From assembly GCA_977006965.1 (NCBI GenBank), contig OZ345357.1:434001-498000 (forward strand): a stretch of DNA of 64,000 bases. Reading direction: 5' to 3'. Below, piece after piece: positions 51,693-62,612 of this stretch. Each line of letters starts with the position of its first letter. Positions within the stretch are counted from its first letter, which is position 1. The notes beneath the pieces are model-generated. The model searched no databases, was not told the origin of the DNA, and was given only the letters and a program-made list of their open reading frames with translations. The position numbers were made by a program, and so were the translations under genes. Source of the DNA: Phymatolithon calcareum. Taxonomy: Eukaryota > Rhodophyta > Florideophyceae > Hapalidiales.

Positions 51693-54600
51693 TTACTCGA
51701 TCACCCCGCGCTTGAGTCTCGCGCGAATAACAGCTGCCGCTACGCTCTTCACCACAGCAAACTCAACATGAACCCACTTTCGCCATTGCGAACAGCCGTA
51801 CCACGCCTTCGCCGAAAACGCCGGGCTCTGAATTCCATGCAAAATCCGAGCAACCTCGCGCGGAGTTTTCGGTGCCCTTCTGCCATGCGCGCGATTCCCA
51901 ATTACTGCACCGACCGCGCGTCGCAAAGCAGAATCCTCAGCATCTGCACCGATGGCCGGTTCTCTAGGCAGCTGTGCATCATTTGCAAAGTACTCACAAA
52001 GTCTCTGATGCAGCACTTCGGACTGCCGCTGAGCAGAAAGCTCATTCTCAGCTGCAAGAAAAGCCGCAGTAACTTCTCGCGCTTTTCCGACTCGCGCTGC
52101 CTCAATTCGCCCCAGTCGCTCAGCCGCCTCGGCGGCGAGCGATGCCGCGCGTGCGGACAGTCTGACAGCGGCACTGCCGGTTACTCGCACTCGAAGGGAC
52201 AAATCCTTCATTTCGAACTGCACACTGCGAGCTGCAGATAGCCTTCGCAAACCACGTCCAACGTCCTCTTCTAGAAGGCCCGCTGTCGCGAGCCGTAGAT
52301 CGTATACACCGCCTTTAGATTTCGAATGCTTCACCACCGCCGTCAATATACGTCGTTCTGAAGGTGATAGCGGTGGCATGTGAGTGGGGGCGAGAAGAGC
52401 CTCTGGAGTCTGCGAAAAAAATTGAATCACCATTCGAGAGTGTCCACTGGGCATCAGCTCAATTCCCGGGATCGCGCGTTCGAGAATGGCCACTACTGTT
52501 TCGGCACCCTCAGTGCGCATATCGTGTTCAGACTCCAAATCAGAGTAGGAAATGTGCATGAGGTAGGCTTCAGGTTGGTCGTCATCATCCTTTCCAGACT
52601 CTCCACTCTCTACGTCTTCATAATTGTCTTCTTGATCCGCCTCTTTTTTGCCACCCTTTGCCTCGTCGTCTGGTGCTTTCGTCCCCACAAGTCCTTTCTT
52701 GCTTGTTACGAGAGACATTACAAATTTCTTCACGTTTCCGAGCTCCACCCCGTCCGAATACGCACGCGAGACTAGACGATGACGATCCATCTGTGACACA
52801 AGGGCATGACATACCGCTGGTTTTCCATCACGGCCTGCGCGACCAACCTCTTGCGCATACGACTCGAGCGAGAATGGTAGATCATAGTGGATGACGGCAC
52901 GAACATTAGCGACGTCGAGCCCCATGCCGAAGGCAACAGTCGCAACAAGGATGCATACTCGACCCTCCTGGAAATCCTTTTGTGTCTTGGAGCGTTCATG
53001 GGCGCCCATGCCGGCGTGGTACATCGCGACGACTCGGCCCATGGCCAAGTTCGACGTACGCAGAAAATTGCACACATTGGCACACTCCCGCTGCTTGCTT
53101 ACGTATATTAGAACCGCCCCTGCGTCGGACTTGCGCGATCGCTTCGGCTTTGACTTGCGGGTGAGTTCACGCGCCGAAGCCCCCCACCCGTCGTCTTTTC
53201 CCGCCCGTCGACGCAATTTTTCCTCGAGACCCGCCCTCAAAACACCTGCGTAGGGCTCCGTTGTCAGCACACGCACCAATTCGTGCGCCTTCGCGTCCTC
53301 GGTTCTGCCACGCACCACAGTGACTCCCAGAGTGAGATTGTCTCGCTTGATCGACGATCGGACTACACCGCTATCTGGTTTGATTCGCAGACTTTTGCAA
53401 ATTCCTTCTGTAGTTTTCTGCGTCGCTGTAGCGGTAAGGGCAAGAAGTGTCGGAGGTTTTGTAAACAGTGCGTTTTCGCCCCTCCTGCCACCAAAGAAAA
53501 CACGCGATAGTCGTAGATAGGAAGTTCGGAAATTATGACTCCATTCCGAGATGCAATGCGCCTCGTCCACAACGACAGCGGAGAAAACTTTGTCCCCAGC
53601 CGCCTTCACCAGAGCGCGAAACCGTCGTGTGAATAGTCTCTCCGGAGATATAATCAAAACTTTGATAAGTCCATTCTTCAAACGGTGTTCCACATCTTCC
53701 ACGACCGACAACTCCTGCCCTCCGCGAAGACATGCGCACGACAAACACGACGGCATCCTATCTTCCTGATCACGCATGAGTGACACCAACGGTGTGATAA
53801 CCAACACAACGCCCGGAACAATCGCGGCATACATCTGGTAAACCAAACTCTTCCCTCCACCAGTGGCGAAAATCGCCAGTGTCGATACCCCCTTTCGTAA
53901 TTTATCCACCGCTTCCCGTTGTCCCTCGCGCAACTCATCAAACCCAAAATGCTTCTTCGCCACCTCATCCAAATCAACCTCTGTAGGATCCTCGCAATCT
54001 ACAACAGCATCAGCAATAACAAACTCCTCCGCGGAGCACCCGGCATACTCGCCAAAGTCGTCAACGCCAAGAACAGGAGCTTTCTCATCTGCCCATGCGA
54101 AAAAATCACACTGTTCATATCGGCGTTCGTGTCCGCAGACAAAGAAAGGACGCCCTTTGTTCTTCCCCTTCTTCGTCACCAACTTTTTACACGCGATCGA
54201 ATGCGCAGGACACACAGGCACCGTCATTGCACTCAACATCCCAAGGTCACCGTCGCGTTCGGCTAGTTTGCTCCTCTCCGCCGCCGCAAGTTCTTCAGCC
54301 ACAACGGATTCCGCAGCCCCTGCCTCAACATCCACACCACCGCCAACGCCGCCACCGGCCGCGGCGCCTCCAAAGTACGCCGCTCGCGACGAGCCGCGGT
54401 CGAGATGTCGCGCACCGACACTCGTCATGCCCCCTCCACTGAAACGCGATCCGCCGCCTCCCCTTCCGCTGCGGCGCCCGCGCCAGCCGCCTCCGCCACC
54501 ACCACGCGAGCGCCGAAATCCAGGCATTGAGTCGCGCGGCCGCGCGATGCGGCTGTGTCGACGCTTCACCTTCTTGCGCGGCGCGTCGTAGTTGAGCGAA

Positions 54601-55130
54601 TCAGGAACGCCATCCTCGCCTCCTTCACCTGTCTCGCCCTTGGTCGCGCGGGGAATGCCAGTAACATCAGAATTGGCGGTGTGGACATATTCGCCGTCGT
54701 CCCCGTCATCGTCCGGATGATCCCGTTTTCGAGAGCCTCCTTCGTCGCCATCCTCCAGCACATCGAGCAGGCCCGTCAGTGTTTGTGAGGGGGCGGGACG
54801 CGCTTTGACTGGTAATCCCATTAGTGTGCGCGGGCGCCGCAAAGGCCGGCTGCCAGGGCGTGAAAGCCCGGTGCTGTCTTGCGACGTGCGAAGAGGGCTT
54901 AGACCTGCGATTTGTAACGAGGATGGATCCCAGTGTGATGGAGGGGGTGCTGCTGCCGCGAGAGAGGAGCTGGATAAGTCGGGAAGATGCAATGAAAAGG
55001 TGTCATCGTGAACAGGGGCAGTCTTAGATGCAGAAGACGGACCAACTGGACTGCCCAAACCACTTGGGAGTGCGAAGGCATCAGCGTGAACGGCCGCCAT
55101 TGCACTGCAGTTAGAACGAACGATTGCCAA
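51693..55130 (-). CDS. RecQ4-type ATP-dependent DNA helicase
   Basis: 1145 codons in one exon. After a disordered N-terminus with an RGG/Gly-rich tract (about residues 200-235) there is a GRF-type zinc finger near 302-348 (CPAHSIACKKL, CGHERRYEQCDFFAW). The helicase core follows: FGFDELREGQREAV, Walker A FATGGGKSLVYQ near 423, VVVDEAHCISEWSHNFRTSY near 524, LLALTATAT, VATVAFGMGLD and YAQEVGRAGRDG near 760. The WSHNFR wording and the C-terminal TPREVARILHGIQSPAFSA...W.KWVHVEF are characteristic of RecQ4 rather than BLM/WRN types; no HRDC domain is seen. RecQ4 unwinds 3'-5' and acts at replication initiation and in repair. The N-terminal Sld2-like part is not recognisable here. Confidence 0.93.
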   Translation of the reverse strand: MAIVRSNCSAMAAVHADAFALPSGLGSPVGPSSASKTAPVHDDTFSLHLPDLSSSSLAAAAPPPSHWDPSSLQIAGLSPLRTSQDSTGLSRPGSRPLRRPRTLMGLPVKARPAPSQTLTGLLDVLEDGDEGGSRKRDHPDDDGDDGEYVHTANSDVTGIPRATKGETGEGGEDGVPDSLNYDAPRKKVKRRHSRIARPRDSMPGFRRSRGGGGGGWRGRRSGRGGGGSRFSGGGMTSVGARHLDRGSSRAAYFGGAAAGGGVGGGVDVEAGAAESVVAEELAAAERSKLAERDGDLGMLSAMTVPVCPAHSIACKKLVTKKGKNKGRPFFVCGHERRYEQCDFFAWADEKAPVLGVDDFGEYAGCSAEEFVIADAVVDCEDPTEVDLDEVAKKHFGFDELREGQREAVDKLRKGVSTLAIFATGGGKSLVYQMYAAIVPGVVLVITPLVSLMRDQEDRMPSCLSCACLRGGQELSVVEDVEHRLKNGLIKVLIISPERLFTRRFRALVKAAGDKVFSAVVVDEAHCISEWSHNFRTSYLRLSRVFFGGRRGENALFTKPPTLLALTATATQKTTEGICKSLRIKPDSGVVRSSIKRDNLTLGVTVVRGRTEDAKAHELVRVLTTEPYAGVLRAGLEEKLRRRAGKDDGWGASARELTRKSKPKRSRKSDAGAVLIYVSKQRECANVCNFLRTSNLAMGRVVAMYHAGMGAHERSKTQKDFQEGRVCILVATVAFGMGLDVANVRAVIHYDLPFSLESYAQEVGRAGRDGKPAVCHALVSQMDRHRLVSRAYSDGVELGNVKKFVMSLVTSKKGLVGTKAPDDEAKGGKKEADQEDNYEDVESGESGKDDDDQPEAYLMHISYSDLESEHDMRTEGAETVVAILERAIPGIELMPSGHSRMVIQFFSQTPEALLAPTHMPPLSPSERRILTAVVKHSKSKGGVYDLRLATAGLLEEDVGRGLRRLSAARSVQFEMKDLSLRVRVTGSAAVRLSARAASLAAEAAERLGRIEAARVGKAREVTAAFLAAENELSAQRQSEVLHQRLCEYFANDAQLPREPAIGADAEDSALRRAVGAVIGNRAHGRRAPKTPREVARILHGIQSPAFSAKAWYGCSQWRKWVHVEFAVVKSVAAAVIRARLKRGVIE

Positions 55131-55598
55131 TGCAAACCTTCCTCTCCAGCGTTAGGATCAATTAGCTGGGCATTGCTCTTCATGTCTTTTGGTTTTGGCG
55201 GGAAAAGTCGAATTACTATTCACCCATCTGCATTACAGTGTTGCCCTGGTGTAGCTTCAAAAAATATTAAAATATTTGCAAAAATGTGTCAAAATATGTT
55301 AGCCTCCATGAATTATTTTAAAATGTGGCCATTCATAGCAATCCAGCACGACAGTGATGAATTGAAATTCGTCATCTCCGATATGCATCACAAAAATCAG
55401 ATTGAAAATTTTTTTGCAGAACGGGCCAAGTTGTTTATCTCTCGGTGGCAGCAGCAGATGACTTGCGGTGCTCACTCATGACATAAAGCATTCCCCAGTT
55501 CTTGTCGAGGCTGCGCTCGTTAGGGAAGGCCCAAAGACGACCTTCGTGGTGGCTCGGAAGTTCACCATACGTTCGATTCCTCTGTACTCGCCACGACA
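55131..55598. promoter_or_regulatory. Divergent promoter region (RecQ4 / F-box gene)
   Basis: Separates two start codons facing opposite ways. No defined motif seen. An AT-rich stretch lies at about 55255-55340. Confidence 0.4.
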
Positions 55599-55997
55599 TT
55601 GAGCGCAGTTTGTGGTCGGCCAGGGCTCAGCGCAATGCAATTGCTACTCCGTGCGCCTCCGCCGCGCCTCGTGCAGCTGCCAGATGACCTTCTCGGTCTG
55701 GTCCTCGGTCATTTGGAGCATTTCCGTGATGTTGCGGCTGCGCGGGCTGTGTGTCGCACCTGGCGGGACATAATTGACGTCTCGTCGGCACTCTGGCGCA
55801 AGCTCATTTTTGGACTCCCGCGTCGAATGCCAGAGAATGCAGAGACGTGGTATCGAAAAGCTGCGCAGTGCGGCAATGCTCAGGCTCAGGTACGTTGTCG
55901 CGACGCAGTGGCATTGGAAAGTGGCAAAGAGTGCGAGTTTCTATGCGGCGGTCTGACTGATCATACGTTTCGTGTTGAGTCGCACAGTTTCTGCTAG
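55599..55997 (+). CDS. F-box protein, possibly with truncated Sel1-like repeat
   Basis: Residues about 25-72 are an F-box: LVQLPDDLLGLVLGHLEHF, then RAVCRTWRDIIDVSSALWRK. F-box proteins recruit substrates to SCF ubiquitin ligases through Skp1. The sequence continues AETWYRKAAQCGNAQAQ, which is the first half of a Sel1-like repeat, and then loses resemblance exactly where GTACGT occurs (about 55891). Either an intron starts there or the gene is truncated; I found no further Sel1 units downstream. Start codon choice is uncertain; Met at residue 13 is equally good. Confidence 0.7.
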   Translation: MSAVCGRPGLSAMQLLLRAPPPRLVQLPDDLLGLVLGHLEHFRDVAAARAVCRTWRDIIDVSSALWRKLIFGLPRRMPENAETWYRKAAQCGNAQAQVRCRDAVALESGKECEFLCGGLTDHTFRVESHSFC

Positions 55998-57949
55998 CGC
56001 TTATGTACACTTATGGTTACACACCGAGCAGGCAAGCGATACAGGTGTAATAATAAGACTTGGCGCAAGTCTGCAGACGGAGCCGGATGTGTGAGACAGT
56101 ATACTAGCTGTGTGACGTCCTTCGTTTTGATTATGTACTATTTTTGTGTCACCATTTGCTGTGGTCAAGTGTCTCGGACGCCTTGTTCTGCTTTACGTGT
56201 CCATACTTGAGCACGATGAGCCAAATCGTATGACTTCTTGAAATCCATTCTTCTCACACTCATTTATTCCCTTGAGAATTTTTTCCACAACTACGGAGCT
56301 ATTTCTTGTTCAGAATGCAGCCCTCTATTACGTCTTTATGCTCTCCTTAGAGCGTCTTCTCCATTCTTGTCCGCGTGGTTTGCCATCTCAAGTGGTCAGC
56401 GTAGACTAACAGCACTACCGAGTACAGTACTCATTCCTTGATGTAGCTCTACAGTTCGTGGAATTAACCCATTGAGCTCGCGACCCGTACGTTCTCTCGT
56501 ATGTCTAGAGTTTAGTAAAATACATGCTACACGAATGCGGTACAGCCATCACTATCAGCACATTCAAATACCGAATACTTCTTAGGCACCAACTCTTCCT
56601 TGTCATTCCCATGCTTTTTCCCTTAGTAGTTCCCAATGCTGTGTCGCACAGGGTCGGTTGGATGCGTAAATTTCTGGAGGTTAGCACCTGGGACTAAGGG
56701 GACTCTCAGCTCGCAGTCCCATCAGAAGAAATCGGAAGCTTTTAAAAAAAGTTTGGAGTCTCTATACACAGCCGTGTCACTTTCAGACTTCGGAAGTATT
56801 GTCCTTGTCAGCTGAAAGGTTCCACGGACTTAGACGGTATCCAACCACACTTTGTCGCACCCCACCATGCCAACATCCAACCACCCCGTCTTATCACCTT
56901 GAGCTGTCCCTTCGACCAGTCGTCACCCTGCTCTGCACTGAAATGGCAGACTTTCTCTCCGACGCAATCTATTCAACACGGAGCCTGCTTGGACGTGCAC
57001 CCACCAGGAGAAACGAGAGTTAATCACAGGCAACACAAAACTTTCTGCTCAACTTTATTCATGTCAAACATTTCGGCACCTTGAGAGAATAAACCTCCTA
57101 TAATCCTGGAAAGACCTCGGAAAGAAAAATGCTTCTAATGACTTGTGCCGGGCGGATTCTACTGACGGGTGTGAACTAGAAAAAGTTATTTTTGAAGCAT
57201 CTGGTTCTGAACGTCCGGAAACATTTCGAGTTCTTCTTGATGGGCTGTTCTTATAGGCATGCTTTGGCTTTCTTTTGTAAAGACCTCAGCCGAGACCTAA
57301 GACAGAATCAAAATTTCTTCTAACCAAAGCTCGCGAATGCAGCCGCCCCACTCTCATCGCCCACGCTAACAGGAGAGGAGAGTCTCTCCAACTTGAGGAA
57401 GAACGCGGGACTCTTTCAAATGCCATTTCAGTCCAAGACAACTCCGTGCTGATCATGTGCAGTCAGTTGAGTTCAAAGGAGAAGATACTATCAGAGTCGC
57501 AGAGATAGTCCTCCCCAATTATTCGCGCAGTCAACGTTCTAGGACGCCTATACCTATTGAGTTGTCAGTCTGTATGCTGAAGGGAAGTGGATCTATTCCG
57601 CCCCAGCATGACATACGCTCGCATTCTGAGCTGCACATATAAATGCAATAATAACAGAGCGGACCGAACTTTTTTCCACTCCAATACTTCAACGGGTTCT
57701 GGAGAATTGATATCTTTCTTTCGAAAATGTACTCCAAAAGAGCTCTGTTCTTTCATTCATCTGCTATAGTAGGGCTTGGTATTCCTCAATGACTCCACTC
57801 GCTTTGAATCGCATCAAAAGAGCATTTCACGAACATTAGCAAACCAGCGACCTTCCCAACACTCTCGGACGATCTGTACGTGTCACAATCACGTGCCCAG
57901 ATGATGCTCCATCAGCTCGTACCTACATTCATTCATTCTGCCTTTGTCC
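55998..57949. other. Long interval with no supported gene
   Basis: Frames up to about 75 codons occur on both strands, but none has a domain or paralogue. No Sel1-type repeats and no TIRs were found. May contain untranslated or intronic sequence of the F-box gene. Confidence 0.4.
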
Positions 57950-58115
57950 TTAGTGGGGCTAGCGATTCCAGGGCCTAAGTTGCTTCCATTCTATTCTATC
58001 GTTAGCGAGTTTGACCGTGGCTTTGACGTCTAGTCCAGGTACGTCGTCAAAGATTGATTCTGGTGTTGGTCTGCCGCATTGTAGCAGCACCTGTCGGACC
58101 ACGCGCCGCTCGCCG
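57950..58115 (-). mobile_element. LINE ORF2 C-terminal fragment
   Basis: Minus-strand translation RRVVRQVLLQCGRPTPESIF and DDVPGLDVKATVKLANDRIE, the best-preserved copy of this dispersed motif. It lies head to head with the LINE-D 3' end on the plus strand. Confidence 0.6.
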
Positions 58116-58179
58116 GTATGGTGGAGAAACTTATTGCTTCCCGAGTGCCTTCTCTGCCTCCTGCACGCCCCTTTCGGGA

Positions 58180-58945
58180 CGGGTCCCTTCGCAGCAACTG
58201 AATGGATCCTGTGCCGCGCGCGAGTGCGTTCATTGCAAGACAGGAAAATCTCGTAGCTACCTGCTTGCTCCATTGTTACCGCCTTTCACTACAGCCAGTA
58301 AGAACCATTATTCTATGATCCAGTGTGCAAGACGTGACACATACTCTCCAGCAAATGAGGGACATGTGATCCTACTGTACACTGTTCTGTGCACGCTGTC
58401 TCTTGACCGTATTGCATCGGTAGAATATGAACAATACCGAAGGAGAAAGTACAGGAAACACAAAGAGTTACCGTATTTGAAGCATATTCGATGGTCCTTT
58501 ATCTGCCGACTGGGCTAACAGTGGCAAGGCGGAACTGTCATCTAATCGCCCTTATGAAACGCAATGCTGATACCTATGCAACCCGAACAGTGTTTCTTTG
58601 TGTCTATCTGCAGAATAGACAAAAAGAAACACTGCTCAGGTCTTAGTAGAAGGCTTTCCTTTCATAGCGCGCAAAATTCGAATGGGCGTTGCACCAAAGA
58701 CTAACCGGACGAGCTCACACAAATTCCATTGCGAATTCTTGGCAAAAAGCCCAGACAATGGGTAGGCAGCACATACCTCGAAGCCTCTTTTGTCCCCTAG
58801 TAGAGCGTTGCGCTTTCGGGCATCAGTCGAAAAACTCTAGTAGCATTCTTTTGTTCGTCTCAGTAACATCGTCCTTCGCCGTGAAGAATATGCGCTTCTT
58901 TGAGATTGCTAATGTTGTGCACAGGTTTATTGTGTAATCCTTTGC
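58180..58945 (+). mobile_element. LINE-D 3' end, second copy
   Basis: Highly similar to 41510-42290 throughout, including the GKSRSY segment, the Cys/His knuckle remains (CARRDTYSPANEGHV, two Cys lost), the hairpin at 58588-58634 and the 3' end CCTTTGCCTTCCTCCTA. It stops about 50 bp before the 3' end of the ion channel gene. Confidence 0.68.
58588..58634 (+). repeat. Hairpin in LINE-D 3' region, second copy
   Basis: CAGTGTTTCTTTGTGTCTAT and its inverse with one mismatch flank CTGCAGA. Structure is retained between the two copies despite substitutions in the arms. Confidence 0.85.
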
Positions 58946-58995
58946 CTTCCTCCTACACACGCACGAATCCTCATATCCGTCCGCCCTCTCCACCC

Positions 58996-61251
58996 TTATG
59001 GTTGCCTATTCAGACTGTCTATGCTTCTCTCCATGGCCGACATTCGACCGGAAAGTGCAGTTAATGCGGACATGATTTCGTCCAGGGTTGCAGTCTGCGG
59101 CGTATCACCCACCACAGACGGCGTTGCCTCAGCCACCGCCGACGTCTCGGCCGACGGGCTATCCAGTGTAGGTGCGCTGGGCGCGGGGCTGGTGACTGCC
59201 GATTGTCCTTCTGTGGGAAGTGTCAACAAAGTGTCGAACTCCCATCCCGAACGCTCCTCGATAGCCTCCAATCGCGCTCGGAGCAATGGTCCATTCCCTG
59301 CCTCAACAGCGCGTCGCACTGCACGCGACTTCAGCTCGAACGCCATTTTCCAGTAACGTACTTGTTGCTCAGCAGTTCCGATTGCCTCTGCCCACAATTG
59401 CAGTGCTTCCCGTTTCCGAAGTTCCCGCAGGATACGCCGATGGCGTTCAAGTACGCCCATTACAGCTGCTCGTGGCACTTTTACGAGCTCGCAATACTTT
59501 TTGCATTGCGCCCTGCCGCGACGTCGCTGATCGAACAGTAGCTCGTTCTCGCCGAACACTTCGCCGGCGCACTTCACGGTGCCCATTCCATCTCGAAGAT
59601 CATCTACTATTACTTCGCCTTTGAGAATAATGAACATGCAGTCTGACTTGTCGTGCATGGAATACACGGTCTCATTTGGACGCACAAACACTCCCTGCAT
59701 TTGACCGTATACCTCGTCCAGATCATGCTTTGGAATTTCCCTAAGAAGACGCGATTTGTCAACTTTCGATGAGTATATTGCTTTTAGCACCCTGATTCGC
59801 AAATCTGGACTCATTGCGTCGAGAATCATGTTCTCATTCGCAACCCGCTGACGTAAGAAGTCGCGCTGAAAGTATCTTCGAATTTGGAATACAAGTTCGG
59901 TGTCGAGACTGCGGTAACTCGCGAGATCCATTAGCGTGTCCATGCGCTTTCGGTGTACCTCCGAGGAGGAAGACAGCTCCTGTGCAAGATTGGACACTTG
60001 TGAAATGATAAACGCAAAGCATGCCGCACCGAAGAACATAATAAAAGTCGTGTATGTGCGCTCAACATTGTTCGTGGGAGTCACATCACCGTATCCAATG
60101 GTAGTGATGGTGTAGACAGAAAAGTACAGTGCGGCGATGTAACGACCATAAAGATCGAGAGGGATACCAGGCTCGAGGCTCCAGTTCGCTTTGGCATCAT
60201 TGATAGCACCGAAGTAGTAAAACAAACAGGCGCACCAATGTGAAATAAGGGCGACTGCAACAACGAGGGTAACGGAGCGAATGTAGGCATATTTGAGACG
60301 AAAACGGATTTCAAAGTAGGTTACAATACGCTTGAGACGGAGAATGCGGGCCACACGAATAAGCTTGAACACACGAAGTAGACGTAAATAACGTGGGAGT
60401 TGCCATATGCTTGGACCGACATGCGTCGGGTCCACAACAATGGCCACGATATCCCAAGGAATAGTGGATATGACGTCCGGACAAAACCAGGTGAGAAGGT
60501 ACTGATTGACAATTTGCTTACGATCGACGACAAGCACGCCTAGGTTCTCGTAGGCTGTGAAAAAGTTAAGGCCGATGTCGATGGCGAAGGAAATGTCCAC
60601 GAATCGCTCAATCCAGAACATGGGGTTCTTCACACTTAGGACGCCGACGAACGAGAACACAAATACGGATACGGTGGACACATACAGGAGCAGGAAAAGC
60701 ATGTAAATATCCCATGTGCGTCGCCGCGGTCTGTCAGGTCGAAGAATAGTGCTCGTTGGACCGTCTTGACTGTCGTCATGTTCCATCTTCTCCTCAATAG
60801 TATCGTCCTGATACAGCTTCGGCCGCACACTCCTTACCGCGGTGGTACTTTCTTGGGAAACAGGAGCATGGACGAGACTACCGATGACCTCGATTTGGCG
60901 ATTAAATTCGGATGCATTTTCCGCAAACGGATCAAGGAGGAAGCGTGAGGACTGAGGTTCTGGTTTTGGAACGCCAACGTCCGATGGACGGGAACGGGCG
61001 GCCCAATTCTCCTCTCGAGCAGCCCGATGTTCACGGACCTCACGGCGGAAGTAGGCGGTAAGAGCACGGATGCCCGCATCCTCGGAATCATCATCGGAGT
61101 CGTCGTCTGCACGGAGATTAGGAGGAATTTCAGCCTCGTGCGGGCGGGACATGACGCTAGCGACAGCGGAAGTTGGTGATGGGGCGTCAGTCGCGCCCCC
61201 TAGCGGTCGTCCTGAGCGGGGGCGGGACTGCGGGATGACCTTCGCGACCAA
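58996..61251 (-). CDS. Voltage/cyclic-nucleotide-gated-type potassium channel
   Basis: 751 codons, single exon. A disordered, charged N-terminus precedes six membrane segments beginning near residue 175 (YMLFLLLYVSTVSVFVFSF). S4 carries regularly spaced Arg/Lys (RYLRLLRVFKLIRVARILRL, about 280-300). The pore filter is TTIGYGDVTP near 385, predicting K+ selectivity. An S6/C-linker and a cyclic-nucleotide-binding domain follow (FVRPNETVYSMHDKSDCMFI, LKGEVIVDD, GEVFGENELLF) near 500-600; the PBC segment RGRAQCKKYCE departs from the consensus RTA, so nucleotide binding is uncertain. A second helical region and an Ala/Pro-rich tail end in a short coiled coil. It belongs to the CNG/HCN/EAG superfamily; which branch I cannot say. 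Confidence 0.93.
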   Translation of the reverse strand: MVAKVIPQSRPRSGRPLGGATDAPSPTSAVASVMSRPHEAEIPPNLRADDDSDDDSEDAGIRALTAYFRREVREHRAAREENWAARSRPSDVGVPKPEPQSSRFLLDPFAENASEFNRQIEVIGSLVHAPVSQESTTAVRSVRPKLYQDDTIEEKMEHDDSQDGPTSTILRPDRPRRRTWDIYMLFLLLYVSTVSVFVFSFVGVLSVKNPMFWIERFVDISFAIDIGLNFFTAYENLGVLVVDRKQIVNQYLLTWFCPDVISTIPWDIVAIVVDPTHVGPSIWQLPRYLRLLRVFKLIRVARILRLKRIVTYFEIRFRLKYAYIRSVTLVVAVALISHWCACLFYYFGAINDAKANWSLEPGIPLDLYGRYIAALYFSVYTITTIGYGDVTPTNNVERTYTTFIMFFGAACFAFIISQVSNLAQELSSSSEVHRKRMDTLMDLASYRSLDTELVFQIRRYFQRDFLRQRVANENMILDAMSPDLRIRVLKAIYSSKVDKSRLLREIPKHDLDEVYGQMQGVFVRPNETVYSMHDKSDCMFIILKGEVIVDDLRDGMGTVKCAGEVFGENELLFDQRRRGRAQCKKYCELVKVPRAAVMGVLERHRRILRELRKREALQLWAEAIGTAEQQVRYWKMAFELKSRAVRRAVEAGNGPLLRARLEAIEERSGWEFDTLLTLPTEGQSAVTSPAPSAPTLDSPSAETSAVAEATPSVVGDTPQTATLDEIMSALTALSGRMSAMERSIDSLNRQP

Positions 61252-62612
61252 AGCAAGTTGTGACTTTACTTGAGTGAGGTGAGGACGCGAAAACGATGCT
61301 TTTTTCGAAATGAGAACCGGATGGTAAGCATTGTTGCTTTACGTGCCAAATTTGGGATTCGTTATAACTTCGCTGATTTGATGACAAGAAACAATTTCTT
61401 GGCAAAGTTAGCCAGGTCTGAGCTGAACTATTGCCCAAACAAAAGAAGCTTGGAGAGGGACACTGTTAAAGAAACGCGCAATTGGGGTGAAATTACCTCT
61501 CATGCGCGAGGTTCAACGTCGCATGTCGCGCCGATGGGGCAAAAACTACATAGCGGTAACTAAAGTAGTGTGCGTAGGCCAGGAAAGGCCAGCCTCTGAT
61601 GCGAGCGACAGAAATATCGCAACGCCATTGGAATGTGAATCGCGAAAACGCACAGGGACAGGACGCTCATCTCTGCGGAGATGTGAGGCAAGGGAATGTT
61701 GTGCCACTCTTGTCCCGATTTCGGTATATGCAGAGTGTGCCGGTCAACGAAGAAAACGGATCATGGCAGACACGTGTACAATTGTTCAGATTCCACGTTG
61801 GAAGGTAGCCGATCATTACTTTTCTTGACTTCTCGCGGTAACTACAGCGAAAACGCGGGACAGCTGTGTACGATAATTAGAACGAGGAATGTCAGATTTT
61901 CAGGTCCCGCCGATAACCCGACTGTATCATTGGCACAGATGAAGGAACCCCTCAACAGAAATTAGTAATGAACAAGTTCAAAATAATAGGCTAAACACTG
62001 TTTTGTCTGCCCTTCGTTTGTGCGTGAAAACATTGGACTGCAATCAGAATCTATAATCTGGAAGACCTGTCCATGGTAGAACTAAGATGGCAATTACAGG
62101 CCATGCGACCGCTAGTCTACAGAAACGCGTATCATCAAGCGCAAAAATTCCGAAATTATCGATAATCAAGTCGATACTGCTCAAGCACCTGCGAAGAATT
62201 TATCTATAAAAAAGTGTATGGCTATGGTTTTAGAGTACCTGGGGCTCCCTGGAAAGGGGGAAAGAGGCAACCAACTAACGCTGATGGGAAGTCTCTCGCT
62301 CATATTATGACGAGGTTTCGTCTATGATGACTGGAGGAAAAAAAAGAAAAAAACGCAGTTGAGATAAGACTAGTCCCCATTGACAACACGGCACATGAAT
62401 CTCAGTTGCGGGGTCATTCAGGGCTATTTCGGGTCAGTTGTGATGGTCGGGGCGAGAGGCAGGCTTAGACCAGAAGCTCGTGAGCTTGTTGATGGCGCCG
62501 GTCAGTTTCTTGCGCTCCCGTTTCGTCCACTGGGCTTAAGGACGACCGTCCAGATCGTGCGCATGCGGGAACTTCCACTTATTCCGTAACATTCCACAAC
62601 CAGCCTAGAGTC
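61252..62612. other. Upstream region of the channel gene, no supported gene
   Basis: Frames are short and unrelated to known domains. A minus-strand stretch near 62440-62580 reads AQWTKRERKKLTGAINKLTS in an open frame but is too short to name. Confidence 0.4.

Noticed and set aside
53863-54591. 242-codon plus-strand frame
   Set aside because: It is antisense to the Gly/Arg-rich part of the RecQ4 gene and results from that biased composition.
55530-55595. Possible tRNA B box (GTTCGATTCC)
   Set aside because: No A box or acceptor stem pairs at the required spacing; no tRNA was found elsewhere.
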